Source: Candidatus Faeciplasma pullistercoris
GTDB lineage: Bacteria; Bacillota; Clostridia; Oscillospirales; Ruminococcaceae
DNA length: 64,000 nt
Direction of reading: 5' to 3'
Assembly (NCBI GenBank): GCA_018715525.1
Contig: DVLL01000020.1
Location: 47,088-111,087, forward strand
Positions within the stretch are counted from its first letter, which is position 1, and each line of letters starts with the position of its first letter. The notes under the pieces were generated by a model that was not told the DNA's origin, made no database searches, and saw nothing but the letters and a program-made list of their open reading frames with translations. The position numbers and the translations under genes are program-made. This document shows positions 47,523 through 57,256 of the stretch, piece by piece.

Positions 47523-49677
47523 CGCCTGTTCCCCTCTTTTCCTGCATTCTCTTGATTCTGTTCAGTATTATCTTAGGAGGATCGACCTTTGGCGCGTCGG
47601 GATGCAGCAGCCATGTGGCGGCATAGTGAGTATCCGATATCTTGAACATCGGAGGCTGACGCTCAAAGTCAATCTTCATCGCGTACTTGTTTCTCGGTGC
47701 AAACGCGTCGCCCTTAGGCGGGTAAATCATGTTCGGAGGCGTTCCGGGAATAGCCTCAAGCCTTTCGTTGGTGTCAAGGTCTGGCATGGAGGAAAGAAGC
47801 GCCCATGTGTATGGGTGAGCGGAATGGTAGAATATGTCCTCCGAGGTTCCGTATTCTACTATTTTTCCCGCGTACATTACCGCTATCCTGTCCGCCATAT
47901 TCGCAACTACGCCCAAATCGTGAGTGATGAATATTACGGAGAGCTTTCTCTCATCCTTAAGCTTGTTTATAAGCTCGAGTATCTGAGACTGAATGGTAAC
48001 GTCGAGCGCGGTCGTAGGCTCGTCGCAGATAAGTATATCGGGGTCGGCCGCCAAAGCGATAGCTATAACTATGCGCTGGCGCATACCTCCCGAGAACTCA
48101 AAGGGATACTGGTTGTATCTCTTTCTCGGCTCTGCTATTCCAACCTCTTCCATAAGCTTTATGGCTCTCGCCTTTGCTATTTTCTTTGTTACCTTGTTGA
48201 CCACTCCGGAGGCGTTAGCCTTCAGATAATCTATGGCGTCTACCGTCTCTGCTGCGTAGTCTCTCATGGGAGCGGCTTTAAGCGACTCCTCGTAGTGGTC
48301 TATAAGCCTGTAGATCTGGTAAGATATATTATCCTTGGCGCGATCAAGATCTATTATAGCGGGAGCCGGAATGGTGTAGTCTGGTGTCTTGCCCCTTGCG
48401 GCCTTTTTGTCGTACTTGGCCTTTGCCTTGTCGTACTTAGCCTGCTCAGTCTTGTTCTTGACAATCGCGTTGAAGTAGACGTCTATATCCGACTTGAGGG
48501 CTGACGCAAATGTGTAGGTCAGGCTGTCCTTGACGATCTCAAGCCTGTTGATGCAGGCGTTTACCTTCGCTGAAAGCTCTTTTGCAGCAGCGTGACACTC
48601 CGCCTTGTTCAGCTCAGGCTTCTCAAACACCGATACCTTAGCTCTCAGCGCCTCTATAGCCTTGCGCTTATTTTCGTATGATTTCTTCGCTGAAAGCTCT
48701 ATTCCCTGACGTGCCTTTGAGATAAAGTCGAGCATGAAGTTGTCGTCGAGGTACTTGCGCAGGTATACGTTGAGCTCGCTTACCCCCATCTTGGGAAGCG
48801 GCTGACCTGAGAAGGTGACATAGTATCCCATCGCAAAGAAGTTTGGCATCTCAAACGCTATTGCCTCGTCAAGAATCGACTTGATTTTGCGAAGATTGGT
48901 TATAATCTCGGAGTAGTCCCTTGTTTTCTTAGCCTTTGAATGCAGAGCCGGCATGGCGTTTACAAGCTCGTTCAGCGAATCTGCCTTATCCTTGACTACA
49001 TACTCCTGAACGGATGCCTTGGCGTTTTTGGATATTTCCTTGAGCGCAAACGGAAGATCCTTTGCCGCGTTCTTTTCAAGCTGGAATACCAGCTCTGATA
49101 TGTCGCTTGAAGCCTCCTGCGCCGCCTCATGAGCCACGTTGTAGGCCGACTCCAGATCAAGATGCTTATACTCGAACTTATCGAAATTGCGGCACATGCT
49201 GTCTATCTCAGACTCGACAGAGGAGTTTCCCGAGGCAATCGCCTCCCTCATGCTTGCGTCCAGATTCTTAAGATAAGTGTTGAAGTTGGTGCGGCTCTCG
49301 CGCTGTCTTGCCTTTCCCTTGAGTATCATAGCCTCAGTGAGCTGTCTTCCTATCTTAACGATAGGATTAAGGCTGGACATCGGGTCCTGGAAGATCATCG
49401 CTATCTTGTCGCCGCGGATCTTATGGAAATCCTCCTCCGATATCTTAAGGAGATCCTTGCCGTCGTATATTATCTCTCCGCCCTCGATTATGGCGTTGCC
49501 GGCGAGTATTCCCAAAATCGCCTTCGAGGTTACCGATTTGCCTGAGCCAGACTCGCCTACAATAGAGAGGGTCTCGCCCTTGGCAAGATCAAAGCTGATG
49601 TTTCTTACAGCCTGCACCTTGCCGTTAGTGGTGCGGAAGGATATCGTGAGGTCTTTAACATGAAGCTTGTTTTCCAT
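47512..49677 (-). CDS. oppD: oligopeptide ABC transporter ATPase OppD with ~370-aa insertion
   Basis: GESGSGKSVTSK, MIFQDPMSSLNP, FSGGMRQRIVIAIAL, DEPTTALDVTIQ; insertion between Q-loop and signature. Confidence 0.92.
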   Translation of the reverse strand: MENKLHVKDLTISFRTTNGKVQAVRNISFDLAKGETLSIVGESGSGKSVTSKAILGILAGNAIIEGGEIIYDGKDLLKISEEDFHKIRGDKIAMIFQDPMSSLNPIVKIGRQLTEAMILKGKARQRESRTNFNTYLKNLDASMREAIASGNSSVESEIDSMCRNFDKFEYKHLDLESAYNVAHEAAQEASSDISELVFQLEKNAAKDLPFALKEISKNAKASVQEYVVKDKADSLNELVNAMPALHSKAKKTRDYSEIITNLRKIKSILDEAIAFEMPNFFAMGYYVTFSGQPLPKMGVSELNVYLRKYLDDNFMLDFISKARQGIELSAKKSYENKRKAIEALRAKVSVFEKPELNKAECHAAAKELSAKVNACINRLEIVKDSLTYTFASALKSDIDVYFNAIVKNKTEQAKYDKAKAKYDKKAARGKTPDYTIPAPAIIDLDRAKDNISYQIYRLIDHYEESLKAAPMRDYAAETVDAIDYLKANASGVVNKVTKKIAKARAIKLMEEVGIAEPRKRYNQYPFEFSGGMRQRIVIAIALAADPDILICDEPTTALDVTIQSQILELINKLKDERKLSVIFITHDLGVVANMADRIAVMYAGKIVEYGTSEDIFYHSAHPYTWALLSSMPDLDTNERLEAIPGTPPNMIYPPKGDAFAPRNKYAMKIDFERQPPMFKISDTHYAATWLLHPDAPKVDPPKIILNRIKRMQEKRGTGDEQ

Positions 49678-49678
49678 A

Positions 49679-51229
49679 TCAGTCCTCCACTCCTCTCGTT
49701 GACGGGTTGAACGCATCTCTCAAGCCGTTGCCGAAGAGATTGAATGCAATCAGCAAAAGCGCAAAGTATAAAGCCGGGAAGAACATAGCGTGTGGCGAGC
49801 TCGAGATAGATGTCTGACCCTGAGACAGAAGAGTTCCTATGCTCGTGCCGGCAAAAGCTGAAATGTTTACTATTCCGAGGTATGTAAGAGAGGTCTCGGA
49901 GCTTATTACGCTCGGTATTACAAGCGCACAGCTCGTTACAATGGTTCCGAGCGAATTTGGGAAGATGTGCTTGAACATCAGCCGCCAGTCGGACGCGCCC
50001 AGCGTCCTTGCCGCCATTACAAACTCCTGACCCTTGAATCTATAGAACTGCTTTCTTGTGAGCGCCGCCATACCTATCCATCCCGTAAGCACAAACGCGA
50101 ACAGGAAGGACGGCACAATTCCTACCTTTTGCGCCAAGTGCAGCTGGAAGAGAACCGCTACCACTATGAACGGTACGCCGGAAAGTATATCCGAGATTCT
50201 GTCCATGATAAGATCGATGTAGCCGCCGTAGTAGCCCTGAATAGCTCCGTAAATCGCACCGATAGTGAGGTTGATGGCGGAAACGATAATTGCGAATATT
50301 ATCGAGAATCTCGAGCCTATTCCTATAGCGAGGAACAGATCCATGCCCATTGAGTTCGTACCGAAGATGTAGAACGGCTCATGTCCGTTTACATACTGGT
50401 AATAGTTGTAGTAGCACATACGAACCTGAACGGCTCCGGACTTGCGTATGCTGTAGATATAGCTTCCGTCGTCTCCGGGCACTCTTATGGAGTCGTAGGG
50501 CGCACCCTCGACAGCCGAGTTGGTGGAGTAAGCGGGAATAAAGTCGCCGTTTTCGTCATAGACAGGAGTTCCCCTTGAGTCAGATACCTGATACCAGATG
50601 TTTGCTCTGTCCGAAATTCCCTGAATGTCCTCCGGCATTACATAAGGATAAATCACCTGTATGCCGGTCTCGTCCTGCCAGTCCTGAATGGCCTCAAATT
50701 CCTCGTAGCTCAGGACTCTGTACATTACGCCCTGCTCATAATACTTGTTCGTGCTCACCTTGTAGGTATAGCTTATTTTCTCCTGACCGCGGTACATGGA
50801 TACCGTTTCATAGGTGTCAAGTATCTTGATTAGCGGATCCATGCCGGTCTCGACGGCTATGCCCTTCCAGTACGCAAGCTGAATATCGTTGACCGAGGTC
50901 TTTGTGTTGGCTCCGTCAAACAGTCCGATGTCAAGGTCGGCTATCTCCCGTATAAACGGGCCTGAGTTTACATAGAACTTATCCTGATCCGTGATGGAAT
51001 AGGGAGAGATAATGGGAGACAGGATGCTGAATACGAACAGCGCAATGATTATCCATGCTCCCGCCACCGCAGCCTTACTCTTCTTGAAGCGGATCATGGC
51101 GTCAGCGAAATAGCCGCGAGCCTTGGTCTCAAACTTAGCATCGTGAATTTTCGCGTCCAAATGCGCGAACTCGAACATTTCCTTTGGAATATGCTCGTAT
51201 TCCATTTTATTAGCAGAATTATTCATCAT
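49679..51229 (-). CDS. oppC: oligopeptide ABC transporter permease OppC with enlarged extracytoplasmic segment
   Basis: FGTNSMGMDLFLAIGIGSRFS; FVMAARTLGASDWRLMFKHIFPN; ~215-aa insertion after TM1. Confidence 0.92.
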   Translation of the reverse strand: MMNNSANKMEYEHIPKEMFEFAHLDAKIHDAKFETKARGYFADAMIRFKKSKAAVAGAWIIIALFVFSILSPIISPYSITDQDKFYVNSGPFIREIADLDIGLFDGANTKTSVNDIQLAYWKGIAVETGMDPLIKILDTYETVSMYRGQEKISYTYKVSTNKYYEQGVMYRVLSYEEFEAIQDWQDETGIQVIYPYVMPEDIQGISDRANIWYQVSDSRGTPVYDENGDFIPAYSTNSAVEGAPYDSIRVPGDDGSYIYSIRKSGAVQVRMCYYNYYQYVNGHEPFYIFGTNSMGMDLFLAIGIGSRFSIIFAIIVSAINLTIGAIYGAIQGYYGGYIDLIMDRISDILSGVPFIVVAVLFQLHLAQKVGIVPSFLFAFVLTGWIGMAALTRKQFYRFKGQEFVMAARTLGASDWRLMFKHIFPNSLGTIVTSCALVIPSVISSETSLTYLGIVNISAFAGTSIGTLLSQGQTSISSSPHAMFFPALYFALLLIAFNLFGNGLRDAFNPSTRGVED

Positions 51230-52179
51230 TTCTTAGACCCCATTCTGATACGCGGGTCGATAAAGCCGTAGCTTATGTCGACCACAATGTTCGCAGCCAG
51301 TCCTATGGTTGTGTAGAAAATGGTATCAAGCATGAACATCGGGTAATCCTGACCGTTAATGGCGTTTATGTAGAGCTGTCCGACACCGGGCACTCCGAAT
51401 ATTTTCTCAATGATTACCGAACCGCTGAGTATTCCTATGAACGAACCGAAAATAGACGGTACTATAACTACCATGCAGTTGCGGAGCGCGTGCCTTACCG
51501 TAGCCTGAAGCTTTGTAAGACCCTTTGTCCTTGCCAATAGCATGAACTCACTCGTAAGTACCTCGGTAAGCTCCGCTCTGGTGGTACGGGTAAATCCGGC
51601 TATTACTCCGAGAGAAAGAGACAGCACGCAGGGTATCATGCTCCAGAACATCGGCCAGGAGAACCAGTCTGTGCCGTCCTTAATTAGGAATGGGAACCAA
51701 CCCAACTTATACGACAGGAAATACTGGATTATAAACGCGTAAACAAAGCTCGGCACCGAGATAAGAGCCATGGTCGCCGTCGAGATGACATTATCTATCC
51801 ATGTATTCTTCTTGAGCGCGGCTATGATTCCAAAGCCTATTCCTATCGGAATACTGAGGATTATCGAATACAGGTTAACCACAATGGTGGCGGGAAGCTT
51901 TTCCATGAATATTTGGGCAACATCCTGACCGAAATAAAGCTTGTCCGATACTCCAAAGTCAAACTTTGTGAATATATCCCTCAGGTATATTCCGAACTGA
52001 ACAAGATAGGGCTTGTTATAGCCCATGGCCTCGCGGCGAGCCTCAATTATGTCGGAGTGCGGATCACCGACCGGAAGCGGAGCGGGCGGAAGCATCCTGA
52101 TGAGAACAAAGCAGATCAATACTATGACAAACAGAGTCATAAGCATTAACAGCGTTCTTTGAATAATGTATTTTGCCAT
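51226..52179 (-). CDS. oppB: oligopeptide ABC transporter permease OppB
   Basis: FMLLARTKGLTKLQATVRHALRNCM, typical OppB topology. Confidence 0.94.
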   Translation of the reverse strand: MAKYIIQRTLLMLMTLFVIVLICFVLIRMLPPAPLPVGDPHSDIIEARREAMGYNKPYLVQFGIYLRDIFTKFDFGVSDKLYFGQDVAQIFMEKLPATIVVNLYSIILSIPIGIGFGIIAALKKNTWIDNVISTATMALISVPSFVYAFIIQYFLSYKLGWFPFLIKDGTDWFSWPMFWSMIPCVLSLSLGVIAGFTRTTRAELTEVLTSEFMLLARTKGLTKLQATVRHALRNCMVVIVPSIFGSFIGILSGSVIIEKIFGVPGVGQLYINAINGQDYPMFMLDTIFYTTIGLAANIVVDISYGFIDPRIRMGSKK

Positions 52180-52261
52180 CTGACATCCTCCATTTAAAAT
52201 TTTTTGTTTTTATGTATCCTTCAAAGCACTATCGCTTTCAAGCGGTAAAGTTTTGAAAAAA

Positions 52262-52305
52262 ACATGAAAACACAGGCGCAGGACTTTTTGCCCTGCGCCT
52301 GCACC
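52262..52305 (-). terminator. intercistronic hairpin/attenuator between oppA and oppB
   Basis: GCAGGCGCAGGgcaaaaagtCCTGCGCCTGTGTTTTCATGTTTTTTT on minus. Confidence 0.8.
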
Positions 52306-52378
52306 TGAGCAATCAGAAATATTGCTTTTAGTTTTTCGCGGTGCTTTGACAGATAAATCCGCCAAATTCAGCACTGAA

Positions 52379-54958
52379 TTAGTACTTGAGCTCGCCGCCC
52401 TGCTCTGCGATATAATCAGTCCACTCGTCCTCGTTGTAGTTGTACTTCAAGTACTGGATTCCGCCGCGTCCCATAATAGGATTGTACTCCTCAACAACAT
52501 AGTAAGCCTGCTGGGTAAGGAGCGACATTTCGCCATCCTGGATGAGCGGGAGATAGTCATAGGTCTTGAGGAACTCTACCTCGAGAGCTGCAAGAATGTC
52601 AAGTCTTGTGTCAACGTCAGTCATTCCATCGCCGAAGTTGTACTCGGTGCCGCCGAAGTCAACGGTAGCTCCGTTAAGAGCGTCAGACCACTGAACGAGA
52701 GTACCGGTGATCTCGGTTCCGTCGATGGTCATGGTCATCTCGACACTGTTAGCATCGAACCAAGCTCCGTCGTAAGCATAAGCAGGATTTACATATTGAT
52801 CGGTAAGTCCGAACGGATCAAGAGCTGAACCTGACCAGCCGGCGAGTACACAGTCGGACAAACCGGTCTTGATCTTGTCTGACCACGAATTGCCGTAAGG
52901 AGCGGACTTGTAGATCTCGATCTTGCCCTCGAAAGGTGTGCCCTCGGCAGCCTCGTTGACCTTCTCGTTAAGGTAGTTAACAAGCTTGGTCTGGAAGTCG
53001 TCGTCAGCTGAGAGGCAATACTCTATTCTTACAGTCTGATCGGAGATTCCGTCGCCGTCGCTATCGGTGATGTAGCCTGCCTCAAGAGCCTCGTTGAACG
53101 CTGCGGTGAAGAGCTCCTTAGCGGCTACAGGATCGTAACCGGTGATGGAAGCGGCAGCCTCGTCGAGTGAATCATAGTCATCGACATTTACAGAGTAGAA
53201 GTCGCAAAGAGCCTGCTTAGCCTGATCGGTGTCTCTGTACTGAGCACCGGTCTCAGGATCGTAGATGTAGTTGGAACCAACGATACCATAGCCGGCAGAT
53301 CTCGCGGGAGAAATGGTAGCAGCAAAGAGGTCTCTGTCGTAGGAAACCGCAAGAGCCTTTCTGAAGCTGAGGTTGGTCATGGTCTCAAGGTCGTACTGGG
53401 TCTTGTCGAAGTCAGCAGCCGACTCACGCTGTGCAATAGCCTCCCTGTGTCCGTTGAGGATGAGGAAGAAGGTTGTCTCTGCGGGAGTAGCATAGCAGTA
53501 ATCAGAGCTTCTGTAGGTCTCGAAGTCCTCAGCCTGAAGTCCGTAGGTCATGAGCTCGCCCTTGAGGAACATGAGCTTCTGAGTTGAAGCCTCGGCAACA
53601 ACCTGAGTATCGATAGCTGTAGACATGTACATGGGGTAGATCTTGCCGTCCACGGGATCGACATACTGATGCTTGCCGTCGGTGTAGCCGTACCAGTTCT
53701 CGTTTCTCTCGAAGCGCATGTGCTTGTCAGCCTGGTAGTCGGTGAGCTTGTAAGGACCGTAGGACAATGTAGTCTCAACGCTGGTGTTGTAGGTAGAAGT
53801 CCAAACGCCGTTGTTCTCAGAGAGGCAGGACTCATAAAGATCCTCGTTTACAAGCCAGTTAGAGGAAAGGCTGTAAAGAAGGTTGAAGCCGGCCAAAGAC
53901 TTGGAAAGAACCATAGTGATCTGGTAGTCGCCGGACTTGTAAAGACCAACGGTTCCCTCGTATTCAACAACAGGGTTGTCAGTACCTACTACGAAGTAGT
54001 TGTAAGCGAAGTCAGCGGTCTCGTCCCAAGCCTCGGTAGCAATTACGGGAGTGAACAAAGCAAGGTTCTCATCGGTCAGCGGGATAGCTCCGTTCGCGTC
54101 CATCATGTCAACGAGGGTTTCCCAGTTGGTCATGTCGAAGTAAGCGGCTCCGAAGGAATCAACATAGCCCTTGAGGGTATCTCCGCCAAGGTGCGAAAGA
54201 ATAACATTAAGTCCGATGTACATCTTCTTGCCGTCAGCATTTACATACTGTCCGTCCTCATTCTTGGTGAGGTCGGCAAGAGTGTAAGCGCTGGCTGCGT
54301 CAGCATAGGAAGTATGACCTGAGTTAGCATATGCCTCTGCGCCTGCGATGGAGAAGTTCTGCGCATAGTAGTCAACAGCGCGGTAGTTCTTGAGCTCGGG
54401 GTCAAGAAGTCTCTTCATCGAGTAAACGTAGGAATCAGCGTTGATAGGAGTTCCGTCCTCCCAAACAGCATCGGGGTTGAGGTCGATGGTGTAGGCGTAT
54501 CCGGAAGTAGCGGACTCCGGAATGTTGAACTCGGGATGCTCAGCCTTAACCTCTTCAGTTACATCGACAGGCATGGAAGCCGCCATCTCAGGAATGATTA
54601 CATAACCGGTGTAGGGATCCTTGCCCTCTACAGGGTTAAGCTCGTCGTTGTAGATGAAGCTGTAGAATCCAGCTCTGATGAATTCAGTAGGATAATCATC
54701 ATCTTGCGTCTGATATGTATGAGGATTCCAGTTGGTCGCCATAACGCCGACCGCATCCTTGTATACATATTCAGCATCGGGAGCGAACTCTACAACTTCT
54801 CTCTCAGCTTCTTCCTCATTGCCGTCGCCTTCAGCGTTGCCAGACTCGTCAACGGTACCCTGAGTGGTCTCGGGATCATCGTTGGCAGTGTTATCGCAAG
54901 CGGCAAACACGGAAACGACCATGAGTAAAGCCAAGAAAATCGCAAGCAGCTTTTTCAT
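52379..54958 (-). CDS. oppA: oligopeptide ABC transporter substrate-binding lipoprotein
   Basis: lipobox VSVFAACDN; TYSMKRLLDPELKN-like SBP_bac_5 motifs. Confidence 0.92.
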   Translation of the reverse strand: MKKLLAIFLALLMVVSVFAACDNTANDDPETTQGTVDESGNAEGDGNEEEAEREVVEFAPDAEYVYKDAVGVMATNWNPHTYQTQDDDYPTEFIRAGFYSFIYNDELNPVEGKDPYTGYVIIPEMAASMPVDVTEEVKAEHPEFNIPESATSGYAYTIDLNPDAVWEDGTPINADSYVYSMKRLLDPELKNYRAVDYYAQNFSIAGAEAYANSGHTSYADAASAYTLADLTKNEDGQYVNADGKKMYIGLNVILSHLGGDTLKGYVDSFGAAYFDMTNWETLVDMMDANGAIPLTDENLALFTPVIATEAWDETADFAYNYFVVGTDNPVVEYEGTVGLYKSGDYQITMVLSKSLAGFNLLYSLSSNWLVNEDLYESCLSENNGVWTSTYNTSVETTLSYGPYKLTDYQADKHMRFERNENWYGYTDGKHQYVDPVDGKIYPMYMSTAIDTQVVAEASTQKLMFLKGELMTYGLQAEDFETYRSSDYCYATPAETTFFLILNGHREAIAQRESAADFDKTQYDLETMTNLSFRKALAVSYDRDLFAATISPARSAGYGIVGSNYIYDPETGAQYRDTDQAKQALCDFYSVNVDDYDSLDEAAASITGYDPVAAKELFTAAFNEALEAGYITDSDGDGISDQTVRIEYCLSADDDFQTKLVNYLNEKVNEAAEGTPFEGKIEIYKSAPYGNSWSDKIKTGLSDCVLAGWSGSALDPFGLTDQYVNPAYAYDGAWFDANSVEMTMTIDGTEITGTLVQWSDALNGATVDFGGTEYNFGDGMTDVDTRLDILAALEVEFLKTYDYLPLIQDGEMSLLTQQAYYVVEEYNPIMGRGGIQYLKYNYNEDEWTDYIAEQGGELKY

Positions 54959-55084
54959 GTTTTACTTACCTCCAATTATTTTCGCAATTATGCGAATTTA
55001 GCAGTATGCGTTTTCCAGCAATACTGCGCTTAACCGTAAAGCTTTACCGGGATTTAACCCAAGCTTAACTTATAAGTCCTTATA

Positions 55085-55113
55085 ATTATAAGTCGATACG
55101 CGGAAAATGTCAA
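55085..55113 (-). promoter_or_regulatory. perfect consensus promoter TTGACA-N17-TATAAT of the opp operon
   Basis: read on the minus strand. Confidence 0.85.
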
Positions 55114-55304
55114 GAGTATGATGCTTTTATATCATATTTTATGAATATTAAATGAAATTTTAACGCAAAATTCCATGGTTTGAAGGAAATTTTCATGTCA
55201 TTTCCTCTGTTTTACCTGACGGATATGGCCGAACGCCGTCTTCAAGGCTGCAAAAGCAAGCCGGCGCGTTGTTTGATTGCCGACATAAATGTGTGACAAT
55301 AAAA

Positions 55305-55336
55305 GAAAAAGTCCGAACGCGAAGCGCGTCCAGACT
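55305..55336 (-). terminator. hairpin terminator
   Basis: minus strand GTCTGGACGCGcttcGCGTTCGGACTTTTTC. Confidence 0.6.
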
Positions 55337-55516
55337 CAGTCTGTCTTTGGTGACCGAAATTACTGGCACCCAGTAACCATGCGGTTTCCGGTGTGTTTCA
55401 AAAAATTTTTTTGAAAATCTGATACCCTTTTTCGAACCACCGAAGCGTTTTTTCTTGATGTTGATTATTATAATAGAATAAAGGAGTTTTTTTCAACCCC
55501 ATGGAATGTTTGCAAA

Positions 55517-55573
55517 CACAAAAAAGCCGACCATTATTCCATCAATAATGATGAAGTAATGATCGGCTTTTTT
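55517..55573. terminator. 25-bp-stem bidirectional terminator
   Basis: AAAAAAGCCGACCATTATTCCATCA-ataa-TGATGAAGTAATGATCGGCTTTTTT. Confidence 0.9.
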
Positions 55574-55660
55574 CTGTCGACAATTATTTTGTCGGAATAT
55601 CTCCAACTTTTGAAAATCCTCCTATGAACCGGACTTCTAACTTGTCTTTTGAAAGGATAG

Positions 55661-56731
55661 TTAAGGATGGGCCATAAAATCCTTATCTTTTAGTTCTTCA
55701 AGCTGGCGGAGATAGCTTCCAAGGATTTCTTGACGATTTTCAGTCAGCTTTTTATATAAAGTAAGGAAGCACTGCTGTATTTCAGTTTCATTTAGGCTCT
55801 CCATGCTGCACAGATGTTTCCCTTTAAAATGCTTGCGACAGGTCCACAAAACACGTTGGTTTTTCGCAATTCGTCTACAGAAATTTGTCCCGCACTCATC
55901 ACAGACGATTAAACTTGTAAAAGTATACTGTCCATTATTTTGATGTCCATGTCGCTCTGATTTCCGTTTTAATAATTCTTGTGCTTTTCGGAATACCTCT
56001 CTGCTGATAATTGGATCGTGGGTATCTTCGGCGTAATACTGCTTTTTCTGTCCACGATTTATCTTTTTTTGAAAAGGCAGAGTATCTGTTGTGTATCGTT
56101 TTTGAAACAGTTCATCGCCTATGTATCGTTCGTTTGTAAGGATATAGAGAATACCTGTATAACTCCAAATGGGTTCTCCATTTAACTTTGGAATATGTTC
56201 TTTTTGCAGTTCTGCAGCGATTTCCTGTATTCCCATTCCGGAGAGGAAGTTGCCAAATATTCTTTGAACAATTTTAGCTTCTTCCTGTTGTACAATGAGT
56301 ATCCCTTTCTCATCCAGATAGTATCCATAAGGCGCTTGTGACAATCGAAATGTTCCGTTTTTCATTCGAATGACTGCGCCTTTTCGCATATTCTTGGATA
56401 TGGAAATGGATTCTTCTTGCGCAAATGCACTCATCATGCTTAGAAACATTTCATTGCTCATGCTTGCGGTATTGATATGTTCTTTTTCAAAATAAACCGT
56501 AACTCCCAGCTGGCGAAGCTCTCTCACAGCTTAAATGCAGTCCTGAGCGTTACGTGCAAATCTGGAAACCGATTTGACCAGAATTCGATCAATTTTTCCT
56601 TGTCGGCAATCACGCATAAGACGGAGAAACTCATTGCGCTTCGGGCGTGTGCCGATAAGACAGTAATCTGAGAAAACTACAAAATCGGCATCTGCCAAGC
56701 AGGATTGGACAACAAAACAGGCAGCACTCAA
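55661..56731 (-). pseudogene. serine recombinase (large resolvase family) remnant: in-frame TAA at 56531-56533 and missing N-terminal catalytic region
   Basis: KRNEFLRLMRDCRQGKIDRILVKSVSRFARNAQDCI*AVRELRQLGVTVYFEKEHINT continues in the same frame; GILYILTNERYIGDELFQK; C-x2-C Zn ribbon; no YxRVS start motif. Confidence 0.85.
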
Positions 56732-56756
56732 CGTCGGTTGGGTGCTGCCTGTTTTT
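56716..56756. terminator. strong hairpin terminator at the recombinase remnant 5' edge
   Basis: AACAGGCAGCACTCAAC-gtcg-GTTGGGTGCTGCCTGTTTTT. Confidence 0.8.
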
Positions 56757-57050
56757 GTACATCTAAGGGTTGAGAATCACCTGTTTTTTGCGCTGAAAAG
56801 CAAGGATAGCGAAAAGGGTGAAATAGTTGTCGCCTCTGCGCGGTTCTTTTGTGAAACAGCGAATCGCTGCATAGCGGATACCGTTCGCTGGGGAGTGCGT
56901 ATATTTGCGGTCAAGCAAAATACCCCTCAAAACTGTAAAGTCGATAGATAGGTATTTCGATGCAGAGTATGATTGACACTGTAAGAATCGAAAAATCAGA
57001 TTTTAGCACAAAATAATATTGCTAAATGGCGATAACTTCCGTCGCGCCTA

Positions 57051-57092
57051 TTGAAAATAGAATGATTGCTGTGTTATACTGTGTGTACACAC
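57051..57092 (+). promoter_or_regulatory. promoter TTGAAA-N18-TATACT followed immediately by palindrome GTGTGTACACAC
   Basis: read directly; perfect 12-bp palindrome 57081-57092. Confidence 0.6.
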
Positions 57093-57256
57093 GAACGGGT
57101 GGGCACGCTTGACGATCTGATCTACAATGACCTGCTACGTATGCCGTCATCGTTTTGAATGGCGATTCAAAGGCGCATCTCGAAGTGGTCACGGAATATC
57201 AGCCTTTAGATCAGGCTCAATTATTATCATGAAGCAGACGATTGGAGAGATACCAC

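Noticed and set aside
47311-48504. 397-aa plus-strand ORF
   Set aside because: Lies entirely antisense to the oppD/oppF genes, which have full ABC motifs; composition-driven shadow ORF.
57093-57240. Possible degraded ORF (LDDLIYNDLLRMPSSF... / KAHLEVVTEYQPLDQAQLLS)
   Set aside because: Would need a frameshift and has no recognisable family; too weak to call.
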